From JBOGED01 sp050743625 (GTDB taxonomy: Bacteria; Actinomycetota; Nitriliruptoria; Euzebyales; Egibacteraceae), in contig JBOGED010000257.1 of NCBI GenBank assembly GCA_050743625.1, positions 1-19,644 on the forward strand: a DNA stretch of 19,644 bases, in the 5' to 3' direction. A program made the position numbers and the translations under genes. This document shows, piece after piece, positions 1-8,853 of the stretch. Below the pieces are notes generated by a model. The model searched no databases. It had not been told where the DNA came from and saw only the letters and a program-made list of their open reading frames with translations. Every line of letters begins with the position of its first letter. Positions within the stretch are counted from its first letter, which is position 1.

Positions 1-156
1 GACGTGGTGGGGCGGGCCACGCGGGTTGTATCCGGGTGGCGGGGTGGACGTGGCACCGGACCCCATAGAGAACAATCGTCATATTCCGTACGAAACACGC
101 GAACATTAGTGGTCACGGCACTAGCTCGGTTGGCGGTCCGCCCTCGGAGTTGACGT

Positions 157-1959
157 TCACGAGCCGCTCAGAGGTTGCCTGCGGTCCAGGCGCCAGCCGG
201 AGGCCCTCTCGCGTTGGGTGCAGAAGCGGGCGTAGAGGCCGCCTTGGGCGATCAGCTGGTCGTGCGTGCCGCGTTGGACGATGCGACCGCCGTCGAGGAC
301 CAGGATCTGGTCGGCGGCTCGGATGGTGGACAGGCGGTGGGCGACAACCAGGAGGGTCTTGTCGGCGGTCAGGGCCGCGAGGGCGTGCTGGATGAGCTTC
401 TCGTTGATGGCGTCCAGCGCGGCGGTGGCCTCGTCGAGCAGCACGACGGGGGCGTCCTTGAGGATGGCGCGAGCGATGGAGACGCGCTGGCGCTCACCGC
501 CGGACAGGGTATGGCCGCCCTCGCCGACGGTGGTGTCGTAGCCGCCGGGCAGGGCGGTGATGAAGTCGTGGCAGCAGGCCGCTTTGGCGGCGGTGATGAC
601 GTCGTCGGGTCGGGCGTGCGCGCGGCCGAAGGCGATGTTGTCGAAGATCGTGCCGCTGAACAGGTAGACGTCTTGGAACACGACGCTGACCGTGTCGAAG
701 ATCTGCTCGCTGGACGCCTGGCGCAGGTCGACCCCGCCGATGCGCACGCTGCCCTGGTCGGGGTCCCAGAAGCGGGCGACGAGGTTGAGCATCGTGGTCT
801 TGCCCGCCCCGGAGGGTCCCACGATCGCGGTCATCGAGTTCGCCGGCGCGGTGAACGAGACGTCGTGGAGCACCGTGACGCCCGGCTGGTAGCCGAAGCT
901 GACCTGGTCGAAGGCCACATCCCGGCCGGCCAGCGGCACCGGGTGCGCCGGCTCGGGCTGAGCGGGGGTGTCGAGCACGCCTGCCACCCGGTCGAGGCTG
1001 GCCGCGGCGAGGTGCATCGCCACGGTCGGGCCGAGCGCCTCCACGATCGGTGTGTAGAAGGCCACCGCGAGCACGAGGAACACGATCGCGGTTCCCACGT
1101 CGACGCTGCCGCCGAACAGGCGGTACGCGGCCGCGGCGATGACGATCGGGACCCCAAGCTTGATCACGGCGCCGACCGTGCCGAACAGCGGCACGAGCTT
1201 GTAGATCAGCGTGTTGTTGATCTTGCGGAAGTCGTCCAGCGATGTCCGGAGGCGCTCCTGGGCGGTGCCCTGCTGGTTGAAGGCACGGATGACCGCGATC
1301 CCTTTGACGTACTCGATGACCCGCGCTGTTGCCGTGGCCTGCAGGTCCTGGCGCATCTCGGCGAGCCGGACCATCCGCGCCTGCACCCACAGGAACAGCG
1401 GCACCGACAACACCACCGACAGCGCCACCGCCCCCGCCAAGGGCACGTCGACCACGAACAGCACGACCAGGACCGCAGCGGGAAGGCCGGCCGCAGCGCC
1501 GATCCTGGGCAGCGCCCCCTCGGTGAACAGCTCGATCTGGTACATATCCGAGGTGAAGTTGGCCGCGGTGTCCCCCTCCTTGCCGCGGGCGTGGAACGCC
1601 ATCGGCAGGCGGCGGAGATGGTCGAGTACGCGCATCCGCAGCTCGTGGGCGAAGTCCAGCCCGCCGATCCACGCCTCGGAGTGGGCGATCCGGCCGAAGA
1701 CGCACTGGGCGGCCAGCGCGGCCACGCCCGCCGCCGCGTACAGCCACGCCCCGGCGGCCGTGAGGGTGCCGCCACGCATCCGCTCGATCGCCACGACGAG
1801 CAGGCCGACCGGGATAGCCGTGCACACCGACCACAGGAACTGGTAGACCACGCAGCGCCGGAGCGTCGGGGCGCTGGGCAGGTCAGACGCGACCCGCCAG
1901 AGCGTGCGGAGCGCGTGGGCGGCGCCCTGCACGCGCACCGGCTGGGCCGGCGCGCTCAC
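157..1959 (-). CDS. ABC transporter, fused permease and ATPase (IrtB/YbtQ-like half-transporter)
   Basis: This is a 600-residue half-transporter with an N-terminal six-helix ABC membrane domain (about residues 20-320) and a C-terminal nucleotide-binding domain. Visible motifs are Walker A GPSGAGKTT near residue 380, a Q-loop in VVFQDVYLF, the signature LSGGERQRVSIARAI near 486, Walker B VVLLDEATAALD with catalytic Glu near 506, and the H-loop VAHRLST near 540, so the ATPase site looks complete. I chose the GTG at 1959 because it overlaps the TGA of the upstream half-transporter as GTGA, the usual sign of translational coupling; a longer ATG reading from 2022 would overlap that gene much more. 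Partner and neighbours (methyltransferases, siderophore-type binding lipoprotein) suggest one half of a heterodimeric metal-chelate importer of the IrtAB/YbtPQ kind, although the fold is that of exporters and drug or peptide export cannot be excluded. Family assignment is firm; substrate is inference. Confidence 0.9.
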   Translation of the reverse strand: MSAPAQPVRVQGAAHALRTLWRVASDLPSAPTLRRCVVYQFLWSVCTAIPVGLLVVAIERMRGGTLTAAGAWLYAAAGVAALAAQCVFGRIAHSEAWIGGLDFAHELRMRVLDHLRRLPMAFHARGKEGDTAANFTSDMYQIELFTEGALPRIGAAAGLPAAVLVVLFVVDVPLAGAVALSVVLSVPLFLWVQARMVRLAEMRQDLQATATARVIEYVKGIAVIRAFNQQGTAQERLRTSLDDFRKINNTLIYKLVPLFGTVGAVIKLGVPIVIAAAAYRLFGGSVDVGTAIVFLVLAVAFYTPIVEALGPTVAMHLAAASLDRVAGVLDTPAQPEPAHPVPLAGRDVAFDQVSFGYQPGVTVLHDVSFTAPANSMTAIVGPSGAGKTTMLNLVARFWDPDQGSVRIGGVDLRQASSEQIFDTVSVVFQDVYLFSGTIFDNIAFGRAHARPDDVITAAKAACCHDFITALPGGYDTTVGEGGHTLSGGERQRVSIARAILKDAPVVLLDEATAALDAINEKLIQHALAALTADKTLLVVAHRLSTIRAADQILVLDGGRIVQRGTHDQLIAQGGLYARFCTQRERASGWRLDRRQPLSGS

Positions 1960-3741
1960 GGTGATGCCACCGGTGCGGGGCCTCTCACGCTGAGGCGACG
2001 GGCGTCCAGATGGTCCTCCCACATGCGCCGGTACAGGCCGCAGCGGGCCAACAGGACGTCATGAGTGCCGTGGTCGACCACACGGCCAGCGTCGACGACC
2101 ACGATCTGGTCGGCGCCAGCGATGGTGGACAGCCGGTGCGCGACGACGATGAGGGTGCGGCCGGCCACCAGCGCGCTGATCGCGTCTTGGATGTCCGCCT
2201 CGCACTCGGGGTCGGCGAAGGCGGTGGCCTCGTCGAGCACGACCACGCCAGCGTCTTTGAGGATCGCCCGGGCGATCGTGATCCGCTGCCGCTCACCGCC
2301 CGACAGGCCAGCGCCTCGCTCTCCCACCCGGGTCTGGGTAGCCCTCGGGCAGCGCGGCGATGAAGTCGTGGCAACCGGCGGCGCGCGCCGCCGCGGTCAC
2401 CTCGGCGGCGGTAGCGCCCGGCCGGCCCATGCCGATGTTGGCCGCGATGGTGTCGTCGAACAGGAAGGTGTCCTGGAACACGAAGGCCACCTCGGCCATC
2501 AGCTGCTCGCCGGCGATGTCCCGCACGTCCACGCCGCCCAGCAGGATGGCGCCGTCGTCGACGTCCCAGAAGCGGGGGATCAGCCGGGCGATCGTGGTCT
2601 TGCCCGTGCCCGAGGGGCCGACCAGCGCGGTCACCTGCCCTTGCGTGGCGGTGAAGCTGACGTCGGACAGGACCTGTCGGTCGTCGGTGTAGCCGAACGA
2701 CACGCTGCGGAACTCGACCGAACGGTCGCCCAAGACCACGTTCCGGCCGCTGTCGGGAAGCTCGGGCTCGGTCAGGATCAGCTCGACGAGGTCGTTGGAG
2801 GAGGCCATCCACGCGAGCATCATCCCCTGCCGGAAGAACTTCAGGAGCGGGACGCAGTAGCCGATCCCCAGCACGAAGAAGAGCAGCAGGGTGGTCAGCT
2901 CCACCCGGCCGGTCAGGTACAGCCATAGACCCACCGGCGCGATGACGACGACGTTGGCGACCACGACCGAGTAGAAGGGCGAGCCCAACGGCATGTAGGC
3001 GCGCGACCACGCGTTCCATGTCCGGGTGCGCTCGGCGGTCGCCTCGCGCGTCTCGCGGAAGGCGTCCTCGGCGCGGTTGAACACCTTGATCACCGGCATC
3101 CCGCCGATGTACTCGACAACCGAGCCGTTCATCCGCTCCTCGGCCGCCTCAGCGGGCGGGACCGTCGGGTCGGCCCGCCGCATCGCGACGTGCATCATCC
3201 AGAAGGCCACCGGCACGACCGCCGTCGCGGCCAGCGCCATGCGCCAGTCGACCGCGAACAGCCACGCCGTCGCCAGCAGCCAGACCCCGAGCCCCGCGAT
3301 CAGCTCGGGGATGCCGTGGGCGATGAACAGCTCGAGCTTCTCGACGTTGTCGACGATGACCTTCTTCAGCTCGCCGCTGCGCCGCCGGTCGAAGTACCCG
3401 AGCGGCAGGCGGGCCAACCGCTGCGCCATCCGCATCCGGATCTCGTAGAGCAGCTCGAACGCCGCGACATGCGAGATCCCCGTGGCCAGCATGAACATCA
3501 CCTGCCGGCCCAGGACCGCCGCGCCGCCGACCAATGCCAGCCGCACCAGGCCGCCCGCTGTGGCCGTGCCCTCGATCACCTCCACCAGCGCCAGGTACAC
3601 CACGTACAGCGGCACCAGCTCGACCACCGTGGCCAGCAACGCCAACACGACCGACAGCGTCAGCGGCCGGCGCGCCCCCCGCGCGAACCGCGCCAGCGCG
3701 ATCACGGCCCTGGTCCGACGCCACCGCTTGTCCTGGCGCAT
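1956..3741 (-). pseudogene. ABC transporter, fused permease and ATPase (IrtA/YbtP-like), frameshifted
   Basis: This is the upstream half of the transporter pair. Reading starts at ATG 3741, with AGGAG 7 bases before it (3753-3749), and runs through the membrane domain and Walker A GPSGTGKTT (about residue 377) to LPEGYP, then leaves frame. Reading resumes in another frame at TRVGERG, followed by LSGGERQRITIARAI, Walker B VVVLDEATAFADPE and H-loop VAHRLST, ending at 1956. Dropping one C from the CCC run at 2336-2338 (minus strand) restores GYQTRVGERG, the normal sequence between Q-loop and signature, and gives 594 residues. As written, the product is cut between Walker A and the signature and would be a dead ATPase. 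The DEATAFADPE form of Walker B is typical, to my knowledge, of the siderophore-importer branch (IrtA, YbtP). The lesion may be real or a homopolymer sequencing error. Confidence 0.85.
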
Positions 3742-3786
3742 GGTTCGACTCCTGATCGCCGCCGCAAGGAAACCGCAGGTAGGAAC

Positions 3787-3816
3787 AGCTTGCTGTCGCT
3801 TTACGGGGCGTGTCAA
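3787..3816 (-). promoter_or_regulatory. Possible promoter of the ABC transporter pair
   Basis: The 122-base gap between the divergent ABC and methyltransferase genes must hold both promoters. On the minus strand a perfect TTGACA lies at 3816-3811, with weak -10 candidates 17-18 bases further (GCAAGC or CAAGCT). This would give a leader of about 40 bases before ATG 3741. On the plus strand TTGCTG at 3790 followed 18 bases later by CAAGAT is an equally weak candidate. I see no Fur, IdeR/DtxR or Zur box. Confidence 0.25.
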
Positions 3817-3863
3817 GATCTTCGCAGGTCACCGCGGGAGACGGTCGTGAGAGGAGCCGGTCG

Positions 3864-4613
3864 ATGACCGCCAGCGTTTCCCCAGGCACACCGGACTCCG
3901 CAAAGGTGCAGGCGCGCATCACGAGCTACTGGAGCGGGGACGGCGAGTCCTACGATGCGGCCATTACCGGGCGAGTCGCCACCGCCAAGGACGCGTGGGC
4001 CGACGTGTGGCTTGGCGCGCTGCCGGAGCCGCCGGCCGACACCCTCGACGTCGGCACCGGCACCGGCGAGGTCTCGTTGCTCCTCGCCGAGCTCGGCTAC
4101 CGCGTGACCGGCATCGACCTGTCCGAGGGCATGCTCGGGCGCGCCAGGGCCAAGAGCGCGGGGATGGCCAACCTGCCGACCCTGGCCATCGGCGACGCCG
4201 TGGCACCGGCCTTCCCTCCCGCCAGCTTCGACGCCGTGACCAATCGCTTCTTGCTGTGGACGCTGCGCGAGCCGCAACGCGCGCTCGCCAACTGGCGTCG
4301 GCTCCTACGACCAGGCGGGGTGCTCGCCGTCGTCGACGGCATCTGGGGCGGGTTCCGCCGCGACGACGAGAGCATGACCGAGACCTGGAATGAGTTCATC
4401 AGCGTCTACGACGAACGAGTCGCCGCCGCCCTGCCCCTGAGCGAAGCGGAGACGCCCGAGGTGTCCGTATCGGCCGTGCGTGACGCCGGGTTCACCGACG
4501 TCCGCGTGACGTGGCTCACCGAGATCGAGGCGATCGAACGGCGAGAGGCCGAGTCCCGCGCCGACCCAGACGAGAAGGTATACCCGTACTTCCGCATCAC
4601 CGCCCGGCCCTAA
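3864..4613 (+). CDS. Class I SAM-dependent methyltransferase
   Basis: The product is 249 residues with a Rossmann methyltransferase core. Motif I is LDVGTGTGEVSLLLAELG, the acidic ribose-binding motif follows in VTGIDLSEGML, and the post-I region gives IGDAVAPAFPPASFDAV and LRPGGVLAVVDG. ATG 3864 is chosen because GAGGAG sits 7 bases upstream; a longer in-frame reading from 3810 has no such site. The gene is transcribed divergently from the ABC transporter pair. It is clearly paralogous to the methyltransferase at 7328-8110 (shared GTGTG motif, MLGRARAK, and an LWTL...W-R-R-L/V-L-PGG block), so the two probably act on related substrates. The acceptor is not visible from sequence; methylation of a small metal-binding or transported molecule is an inference from the transporter neighbours. 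Confidence 0.88.
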   Translation: MTASVSPGTPDSAKVQARITSYWSGDGESYDAAITGRVATAKDAWADVWLGALPEPPADTLDVGTGTGEVSLLLAELGYRVTGIDLSEGMLGRARAKSAGMANLPTLAIGDAVAPAFPPASFDAVTNRFLLWTLREPQRALANWRRLLRPGGVLAVVDGIWGGFRRDDESMTETWNEFISVYDERVAAALPLSEAETPEVSVSAVRDAGFTDVRVTWLTEIEAIERREAESRADPDEKVYPYFRITARP

Positions 4614-5200
4614 CGAGCGCTAAGGGCGCCGGAGGGCGGCCCCTGCCTCGCCCGCGCGACGGGCTTTAGTCGAAGGCGCCGCGGCCTCGACGCGGGCGAT
4701 GCGCTCCTGAGCGGTCTGGGGTGGGTATTGGATCACTACGTAGGCCTGGCGTCTGCGGCGGCGATCTCTTCAAGGCTGACCTCTTCGTAGCCGGTGGCGC
4801 CCCCCGTCGAAGATGTTGTCCCGCCAGGCAGGCTGATGATCTCCTCCGCTGGTAGGCCCAAGCCGCCAGTCGTGGCCCGGGTGCGCCATTGACAAACCTC
4901 CGGATGATGAAAATCGGGTAACCGTGCTTGTGGCCAGGATCCGTCTTATGGGTCGCCGGAGGGCGTGAACCCGGCAACCCGGACGCGAGCGGTGTCCACT
5001 ACGGCCAGGCAGCGGCGACCTCGCAACAAGCATCAGCAGGTGTGTCGATCCAGTCGTCCATTTGACGACCCAGTCGACACACCAGTCGTCGGGCGGGAGG
5101 TTCCGTTTGGGGCGAGCTTGGGCCGCGGGAGTGGCGTTCAGCGACGAGCCGATTAGCGACGAGTCCGGCACACGCCGATTTCGACGACACCTGCTGACGG
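4614..5200. other. 587-base gap between convergent genes, no gene seen
   Basis: No reading frame here resembles a known protein or has a good ribosome binding site. The stretch separates the plus-strand methyltransferase from the minus-strand operon and contains one strong hairpin (5039-5083, listed separately). It may carry transcription ends for both sides or be the scar of a rearrangement that also truncated the neighbouring binding-protein fragment. Confidence 0.5.
5039..5083. repeat. Long imperfect inverted repeat (hairpin)
   Basis: GGTGTGTCGA at 5039-5048 is perfectly complementary to TCGACACACC at 5074-5083. Inside, after a 4-base mismatch on each side, GTCGTC pairs with GACGAC around a 5-base loop. 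The unit CCAGTCGTC also recurs directly at 5050-5058 and 5083-5091. It could act as a bidirectional terminator between convergent genes, although there is no T-run, or be the end of a lost mobile element. Confidence 0.6.
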
Positions 5201-5456
5201 TCACGTGAGGTCGGCGAGCTGCTCGGCGAGCTTCTCGAGGCCGTCGACGGCGGACAGCTCTGGGCCTGCCTCGGTGTAGAACAGGCCCGCGATGTGGTGG
5301 TTGCGCACGGCCTGCAGGTCCTTCGCGCCGGGCAGGTCCATGAGAGCCGCGATGCGGTGTTCAAGGGCTCCGGATGCAAAGGAAAACTGCGCTCGCTGCG
5401 GAAAGCGACTCGGACGGGCTGTCGTCCTTGAAGGCGGACGTGTGGTTCGCGCTCAT
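5201..5456 (-). pseudogene. C-terminal remnant of an iron-siderophore-type substrate-binding protein
   Basis: Reading up to the TGA at 5201-5203 gives a typical C-terminal end of a TroA/FecB-type binding protein: ALMDLPGAKDLQAVRNHHI, then GLFYTEAG and VDGLEKLAEQLADL. It corresponds to LPGAADVTAVRNKDI in the intact lipoprotein at 6243-7232. The N-terminal lobe and signal peptide are absent. An ATG at 5456 overlaps the stop of the preceding methyltransferase as ATGA and opens a short frame (31 codons, MSANHTSAF...) that joins the binding-protein frame only if one base is removed, for example one T of the TTTT run near 5390. So this is either a rearrangement junction or a short coupled ORF followed by a gene fragment. 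Only the last 60-65 residues are confidently assignable. Confidence 0.6.
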
Positions 5457-6231
5457 CGGAGGGCGAGGAGGATGCGCATGGTGAGGTCTTGCCAGACGGT
5501 GGTGACCTCCTCGAACCCCGCCTCGTAGAGCGCGGTCTCGTGGAAGGCGAGCGTCGGTGGGCCGATGGGGCTGCGGGCCTGGTCGGGGAAGATGCGGTCA
5601 CGCTTGGCGAAGGCCTCGTGCAGTGCCGGGTCGGCTCGCAGGGCGTCCCACCACGCGTCCCAGTCCTGCGCGCCAGCTTCGACGGCGCGGTCGTGGCGGC
5701 GTTGGCGGACGGCGTCCACGGCGGCTTTGGCCTTGGTCTGCCAGCGGGGGAGGTACAGCCCGTCGCCGTTGAGCAGGATCCCGCCGGGCCGCAGGATGCC
5801 GGCGACGTCACGGTAGGCGGCGGTCAACTCGTGGGCTTGGAGCCAGTGGGTCGCGATGGTGGACAGGACCGCGTCGAAGCCGTCGTGGCCGAGAGACGCC
5901 ACCCAGCCAGGCTCCCGGAGATCGGCTCTGACCCACCGGAGGCGGCCGTCGAGGTCGCCCAAGGCCCTTGGCCGAGCCCCAGCAGCACCGGGTCAACGTC
6001 GACCGCAACGCTGCGGGCGCCGGGCAGGCGGCGCAGGAGCCGCTGGCTGATGGCGCCGGGGCCACAAGCCAGGTCGAGCACGGTCACCTCGGGTGGGAGC
6101 AGCGCCTCGATGAAGGAGAACATCACCTTGAAGCACCGTTCCCGGTCCTCGATGTACACGCACTGCTGGGCGTCCCAGCGGCGCAGCCAATCGGCCCAGG
6201 ACACGGCCATGGTGCCGGTGTGAGCGTTCAT
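5453..6231 (-). pseudogene. Class I SAM-dependent methyltransferase, frameshifted
   Basis: The start is ATG 6231, with a perfect AGGAGG at 6243-6238, 6 bases upstream; an alternative ATG at 6246 overlaps the TGA of the binding-protein gene (ATGA). The first part carries motif I, VTVLDLACGPGAISQRLL, and the acidic VAVDVDP. Near 5962-5972 the frame is lost. The other frame continues with LGDLDGRLRWVRADLREPGW, FDAVLSTIATHWL, LRPGGILLNGDGLYLP and ends in LTMRILLALR at 5453. One missing base restores a 259-residue enzyme of normal size. It is more distant from the other two methyltransferases of the window than they are from each other. It is the second gene of a coupled pair with the binding lipoprotein, so a role with the imported ligand is likely but unproven. 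The lesion may be real decay or a sequencing indel. Confidence 0.8.
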
Positions 6232-6242
6232 GATCGACCTCC

Positions 6243-7232
6243 TCATGCGGGCGGGGCGCCGAACGCCTCGGCCATGTGCTCGGTCCCCTCGATCGCCAGT
6301 GGGGTCGCCGGGATCGAGTAGAAGCCGTTCTGCACCAAGATGTCCTTATTGCGTACCGCGGTGACGTCCGCGGCCCCGGGGAGGCCAGCGACCACGTCGG
6401 TGATCTCCTCGCGGCTGCCTTGGTGGACATGGAGGAGGATGAGCACGTCGGGGTTGCGGGCGAGCAGCTCCTCCAGGCCGATCTCGAACACCCGGTCGTC
6501 GACATCGGCGAACACATTGGCCAGCCCAACGGTCCCCATCTGCACCTGGGCGATACTGCGGGCCCCGTAGGCGGCGAGATAGCCGTCCAACCCGACGAAC
6601 AGGGTCGCTGCCGTCTGCGCTGGCGCACGGGCGACCGAGCGCTCGACCCGGGCGATCCGGTCGCGGAGCTCGCCGATCGAGGTGGTGGCGATCTCGGTCG
6701 TGTCGAACAGGCGGCCGTAGAAGGCGACCTGATCGTAGATGTAGTCGAAGCTGGTGACCGTCGGGATCCGCGCCGGGTCCGAGCAGTACTCGGGGATCAC
6801 CAGGAACGGGATGCCGGCGGCGGCGAGCGCCTCCCGGGTGAGCGTGTCGGTCTCGTACCCGATCACCAGGTCGGGGTTGGTGGCGATGACCGCCTCGAGC
6901 GCGATCTCGACCCCTCCCGACTCGCCAAGGGTCGAGTCGAGGGACGGGATGCGGTCGAGCGCCTGGTTGGTCGCCTCGCGGTACAGCACGTCGAAGAACG
7001 GCCCGGCCTTGCTCGCGACCCGGTCCAGCGCGCCGGCCGCCTCCAGGAGGGGGACCGAATCGGCGCCGAGGAGGAACACCCGCTGCGGTGGCGCCGCCAC
7101 CGTGACCCGCTCGCCGCAGTTCTCGAACGTCAGGGGGAACTCGCCGGCGGTGCTCCCCTCTGCCGCATGAGCCCGGTCGCTACACGCGCCAAGGACGAGC
7201 AGAGCGACCAGGATTGCCCGCATGTGTCTCAT
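6243..7232 (-). CDS. Iron-siderophore-type ABC transporter substrate-binding lipoprotein
   Basis: The product is 329 residues. An N-terminal lipoprotein signal, RAILVALLVLGAC, places the lipidated Cys near residue 17. The mature protein begins FPLTFENCGERVTVAAPPQR, a start common in siderophore and heme-type (class III, TroA/FecB fold) binding proteins. Two lobes follow, linked around residues 150-180, with EALAAAGIPFLVIPEYC and a C-terminal LPGAADVTAVRNKDILVQNG. ATG 7232 is 5 bases after GGAAG (7242-7238); ATGs at 7235 and 7223 are alternatives. The stop overlaps an ATG of the following methyltransferase frame (ATGA), and that gene's AGGAGG lies at the stop, so the two are coupled. It probably delivers a metal chelate to a membrane transporter. 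No FecCD-type permease is nearby, so the exporter-fold ABC pair at 157-3741 is the only candidate partner in the window. Confidence 0.88.
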   Translation of the reverse strand: MRHMRAILVALLVLGACSDRAHAAEGSTAGEFPLTFENCGERVTVAAPPQRVFLLGADSVPLLEAAGALDRVASKAGPFFDVLYREATNQALDRIPSLDSTLGESGGVEIALEAVIATNPDLVIGYETDTLTREALAAAGIPFLVIPEYCSDPARIPTVTSFDYIYDQVAFYGRLFDTTEIATTSIGELRDRIARVERSVARAPAQTAATLFVGLDGYLAAYGARSIAQVQMGTVGLANVFADVDDRVFEIGLEELLARNPDVLILLHVHQGSREEITDVVAGLPGAADVTAVRNKDILVQNGFYSIPATPLAIEGTEHMAEAFGAPPA

Positions 7233-7327
7233 CATTACTTCCGCATCGAATCGATCATTGCAACCCGCGCAATAGAAGGTCGCACAGCTGCAACCGATTC
7301 GCAAGAGTATTGGTCGTGAGCTGGTGA
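7233..7327 (-). promoter_or_regulatory. Leader and likely promoter region of the binding-protein operon
   Basis: This 95-base gap lies between the upstream methyltransferase stop and the lipoprotein start. It holds a short palindrome ATCGAATCGAT at 7245-7255 just before the ribosome binding site and several TTGCA-containing words. It is a plausible operator, but no known metal-regulator box is recognisable. Confidence 0.25.
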
Positions 7328-8110
7328 TCAGCCCTCGTCTTGCCAGGTCAGGACGAAGAAGGGTTGGGGGTAGTAGAGGAGCCTTTTCCACGGCGGGTTG
7401 GTGCGGCGTTCGACCTCGCACAGCTCTTGGAGCCAGCGTAGTTGTGAGCCTTCCAAGCCGGCTTGGGTGAAGTGCGCTTGCGCGTCTTCGGCGCTGCGCC
7501 AGTCCATGCCCGGCGAGCGGACGGTGTCGCTGTGGTAGTCACCGGCCCAGAAGTAGGGGCCGCGTCGCCGGCGCAGGCGGCTGCGGCAGGCCCACAGCTT
7601 GTTCTGGAGGACGTGGCGGGCCTGCTGTGGACGGCTGAGGTTAGCCGGGGTCGTGTACCACAGGCCGTCGATGGCGATGATGCGCCCGCCGGGAGCGAGG
7701 ACGCGCCGCCATTCGCGGAGGGCGAGGGGTGGGTCGTAGAGCGTCCAGAGCACCATACGGCCGATGACGAGGTCGACGCTGGCGTCGTCGAGCGGCGTCC
7801 GCGGAGGTGAAGGTGGCGGGAGGCCGGTCTGGGCGGCTTTGGCGCGGGCGCGGCCGAGCATGGCGTGGGCGATGTCGTAGCCGGTGACGTCGTGGCCGAG
7901 TTGGGCGAGTGGGAGAGCGACCTGGCCGGTGCCGGTGCCGATGTCGGCGATGCGCAATACGGGTGACCCGTCGCGGCGGGGGTGGCCTACCAGGTCGGCG
8001 AGGCTGGCGAGCCAGGCGCGCTGGTAGGCGGGGTGGCGGCCCCAGCAGTCGTAGGTGTGGGACGAGAAGTCCCACCGGGCGGCGATTTGCTCGGTGTTCG
8101 GTGCGTTCAC
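7328..8110 (-). CDS. Class I SAM-dependent methyltransferase
   Basis: The product is 260 residues. Motif I is IADIGTGTGQVALPLAQLG, followed by VTGYDIAHAMLGRARAK, then ASVDLVIGRMVLWTL and LAPGGRIIAIDGLWY, a complete Rossmann methyltransferase core. The GTG at 8110 is chosen because AGGAGG (8120-8115) stands 4 bases upstream; the frame opens further upstream at 8194, but without a ribosome binding site. The protein closely parallels the methyltransferase at 3864-4613. The C-terminal third, with YFWAGDYHSDTVRSPGMDW and a Trp/Tyr-rich end (LLYYPQPFFVLTWQ), is specific to this copy and may shape the acceptor pocket. It is transcribed in the same direction as the binding lipoprotein 95 bases downstream and probably belongs to the same transcription unit. 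Confidence 0.87.
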   Translation of the reverse strand: MNAPNTEQIAARWDFSSHTYDCWGRHPAYQRAWLASLADLVGHPRRDGSPVLRIADIGTGTGQVALPLAQLGHDVTGYDIAHAMLGRARAKAAQTGLPPPSPPRTPLDDASVDLVIGRMVLWTLYDPPLALREWRRVLAPGGRIIAIDGLWYTTPANLSRPQQARHVLQNKLWACRSRLRRRRGPYFWAGDYHSDTVRSPGMDWRSAEDAQAHFTQAGLEGSQLRWLQELCEVERRTNPPWKRLLYYPQPFFVLTWQDEG

Positions 8111-8227
8111 TGGTCCTCCTGCACGGTGTTGTCCCGGCGTTGCCCTTGGCGGTGACCTTGGCACGCTCCCGCCATGGACACAAACTGTTCTCACCTGCGG
8201 TTTCGTGGCAACAGGCGCGCGGCGGCC

Positions 8228-8350
8228 ATGAACAGACGGGGCTCAGCGGTGATCGGTGTCGTGATGATCGTGCTCACGATCGCCGTGGGCGCGGGCGCGG
8301 GTGCCGGCGCGAGCGAGGGGGCGGCGGCGGGACGCTGCGCCTGGGGGTGA
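8228..8350 (+). CDS. Possible short secreted-protein fragment (signal-peptide-like)
   Basis: ATG 8228 opens 40 codons reading MNRRGSAVIGVVMIVLTIAV followed by an Ala/Gly-rich tail, which looks like a signal peptide with a twin-Arg start, hydrophobic core and AGA-type cleavage region. The frame stops at 8350. A neighbouring frame continues GGTLRLGVTGST, the kind of sequence that opens family 5 solute-binding proteins, so this may be the first few dozen codons of a broken binding-protein gene. There is no clear ribosome binding site, and GC-rich Ala/Gly runs arise easily by chance. Confidence 0.18.
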   Translation: MNRRGSAVIGVVMIVLTIAVGAGAGAGASEGAAAGRCAWG

Positions 8351-8853
8351 CCGGGAGCACGGCGATCGTTGAACCTGTTCGCCGGGCCCCCGAACGGCTC
8401 GCGCATAAGGCCGCCCGCGGTGTGGCCTTCCGCTTGTTTCACAACGTCGGCAACCCGAACTCCCTGATTTCGCGGCTCAATAGCCCAGCCTGCACGTGCC
8501 CCAGTCAACGCTTCGCCCCCGCCCTCGCGAACGACGACGCATGGCTCGGGTCACCGTGAAGCGCTACTCCCTCGGTGCAGAGCTCTCTCATCTCCTTCTC
8601 CATGCCGGTTCATCCCGGCACTCGAAAACCGCAGGCTAGGCGCGCGGCGTTACGCCGAAGACGCCACTTTCCCTCGAATACAGAGGAAAGTTACGGACCG
8701 CGTCAATCTCTTCAGTAGGGGCAGCACCATCTGCGAACAGGTCACAGTTGCATTAAGATAGCAACCGCGATAGCCTGGCTGTGATTTCGCTCATCTAATG
8801 TGCGTCCTTTGAGTATTATTCAACAAGCGGGTCTTGCGGGCAGAAGGACGTCA
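8351..8853. other. About 500-base gap with no convincing gene
   Basis: No frame here resembles a known protein. The right half is clearly more AT-rich than the flanks and includes the dyad GTTGC-N9-GCAAC at 8747-8765 and a TATTAT at 8814-8819. These could form a regulated promoter for the small ORF and truncated lipoprotein that follow. This is suggestive only. Confidence 0.35.

Noticed and set aside
175..2064. Long plus-strand open frame of 629 codons
   Set aside because: It is antisense to the ABC transporter, rich in Arg, Asp and His repeats with no domain; a GC-rich shadow.
8191..8508. Minus-strand group II intron or transposase relic
   Set aside because: Some words looked reminiscent of intron RNA, but no domain V or protein motif could be found.
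7909..8559. Plus-strand frame of 216 codons spanning the methyltransferase start
   Set aside because: Its first part is antisense to the methyltransferase and the remainder has no recognised domain.
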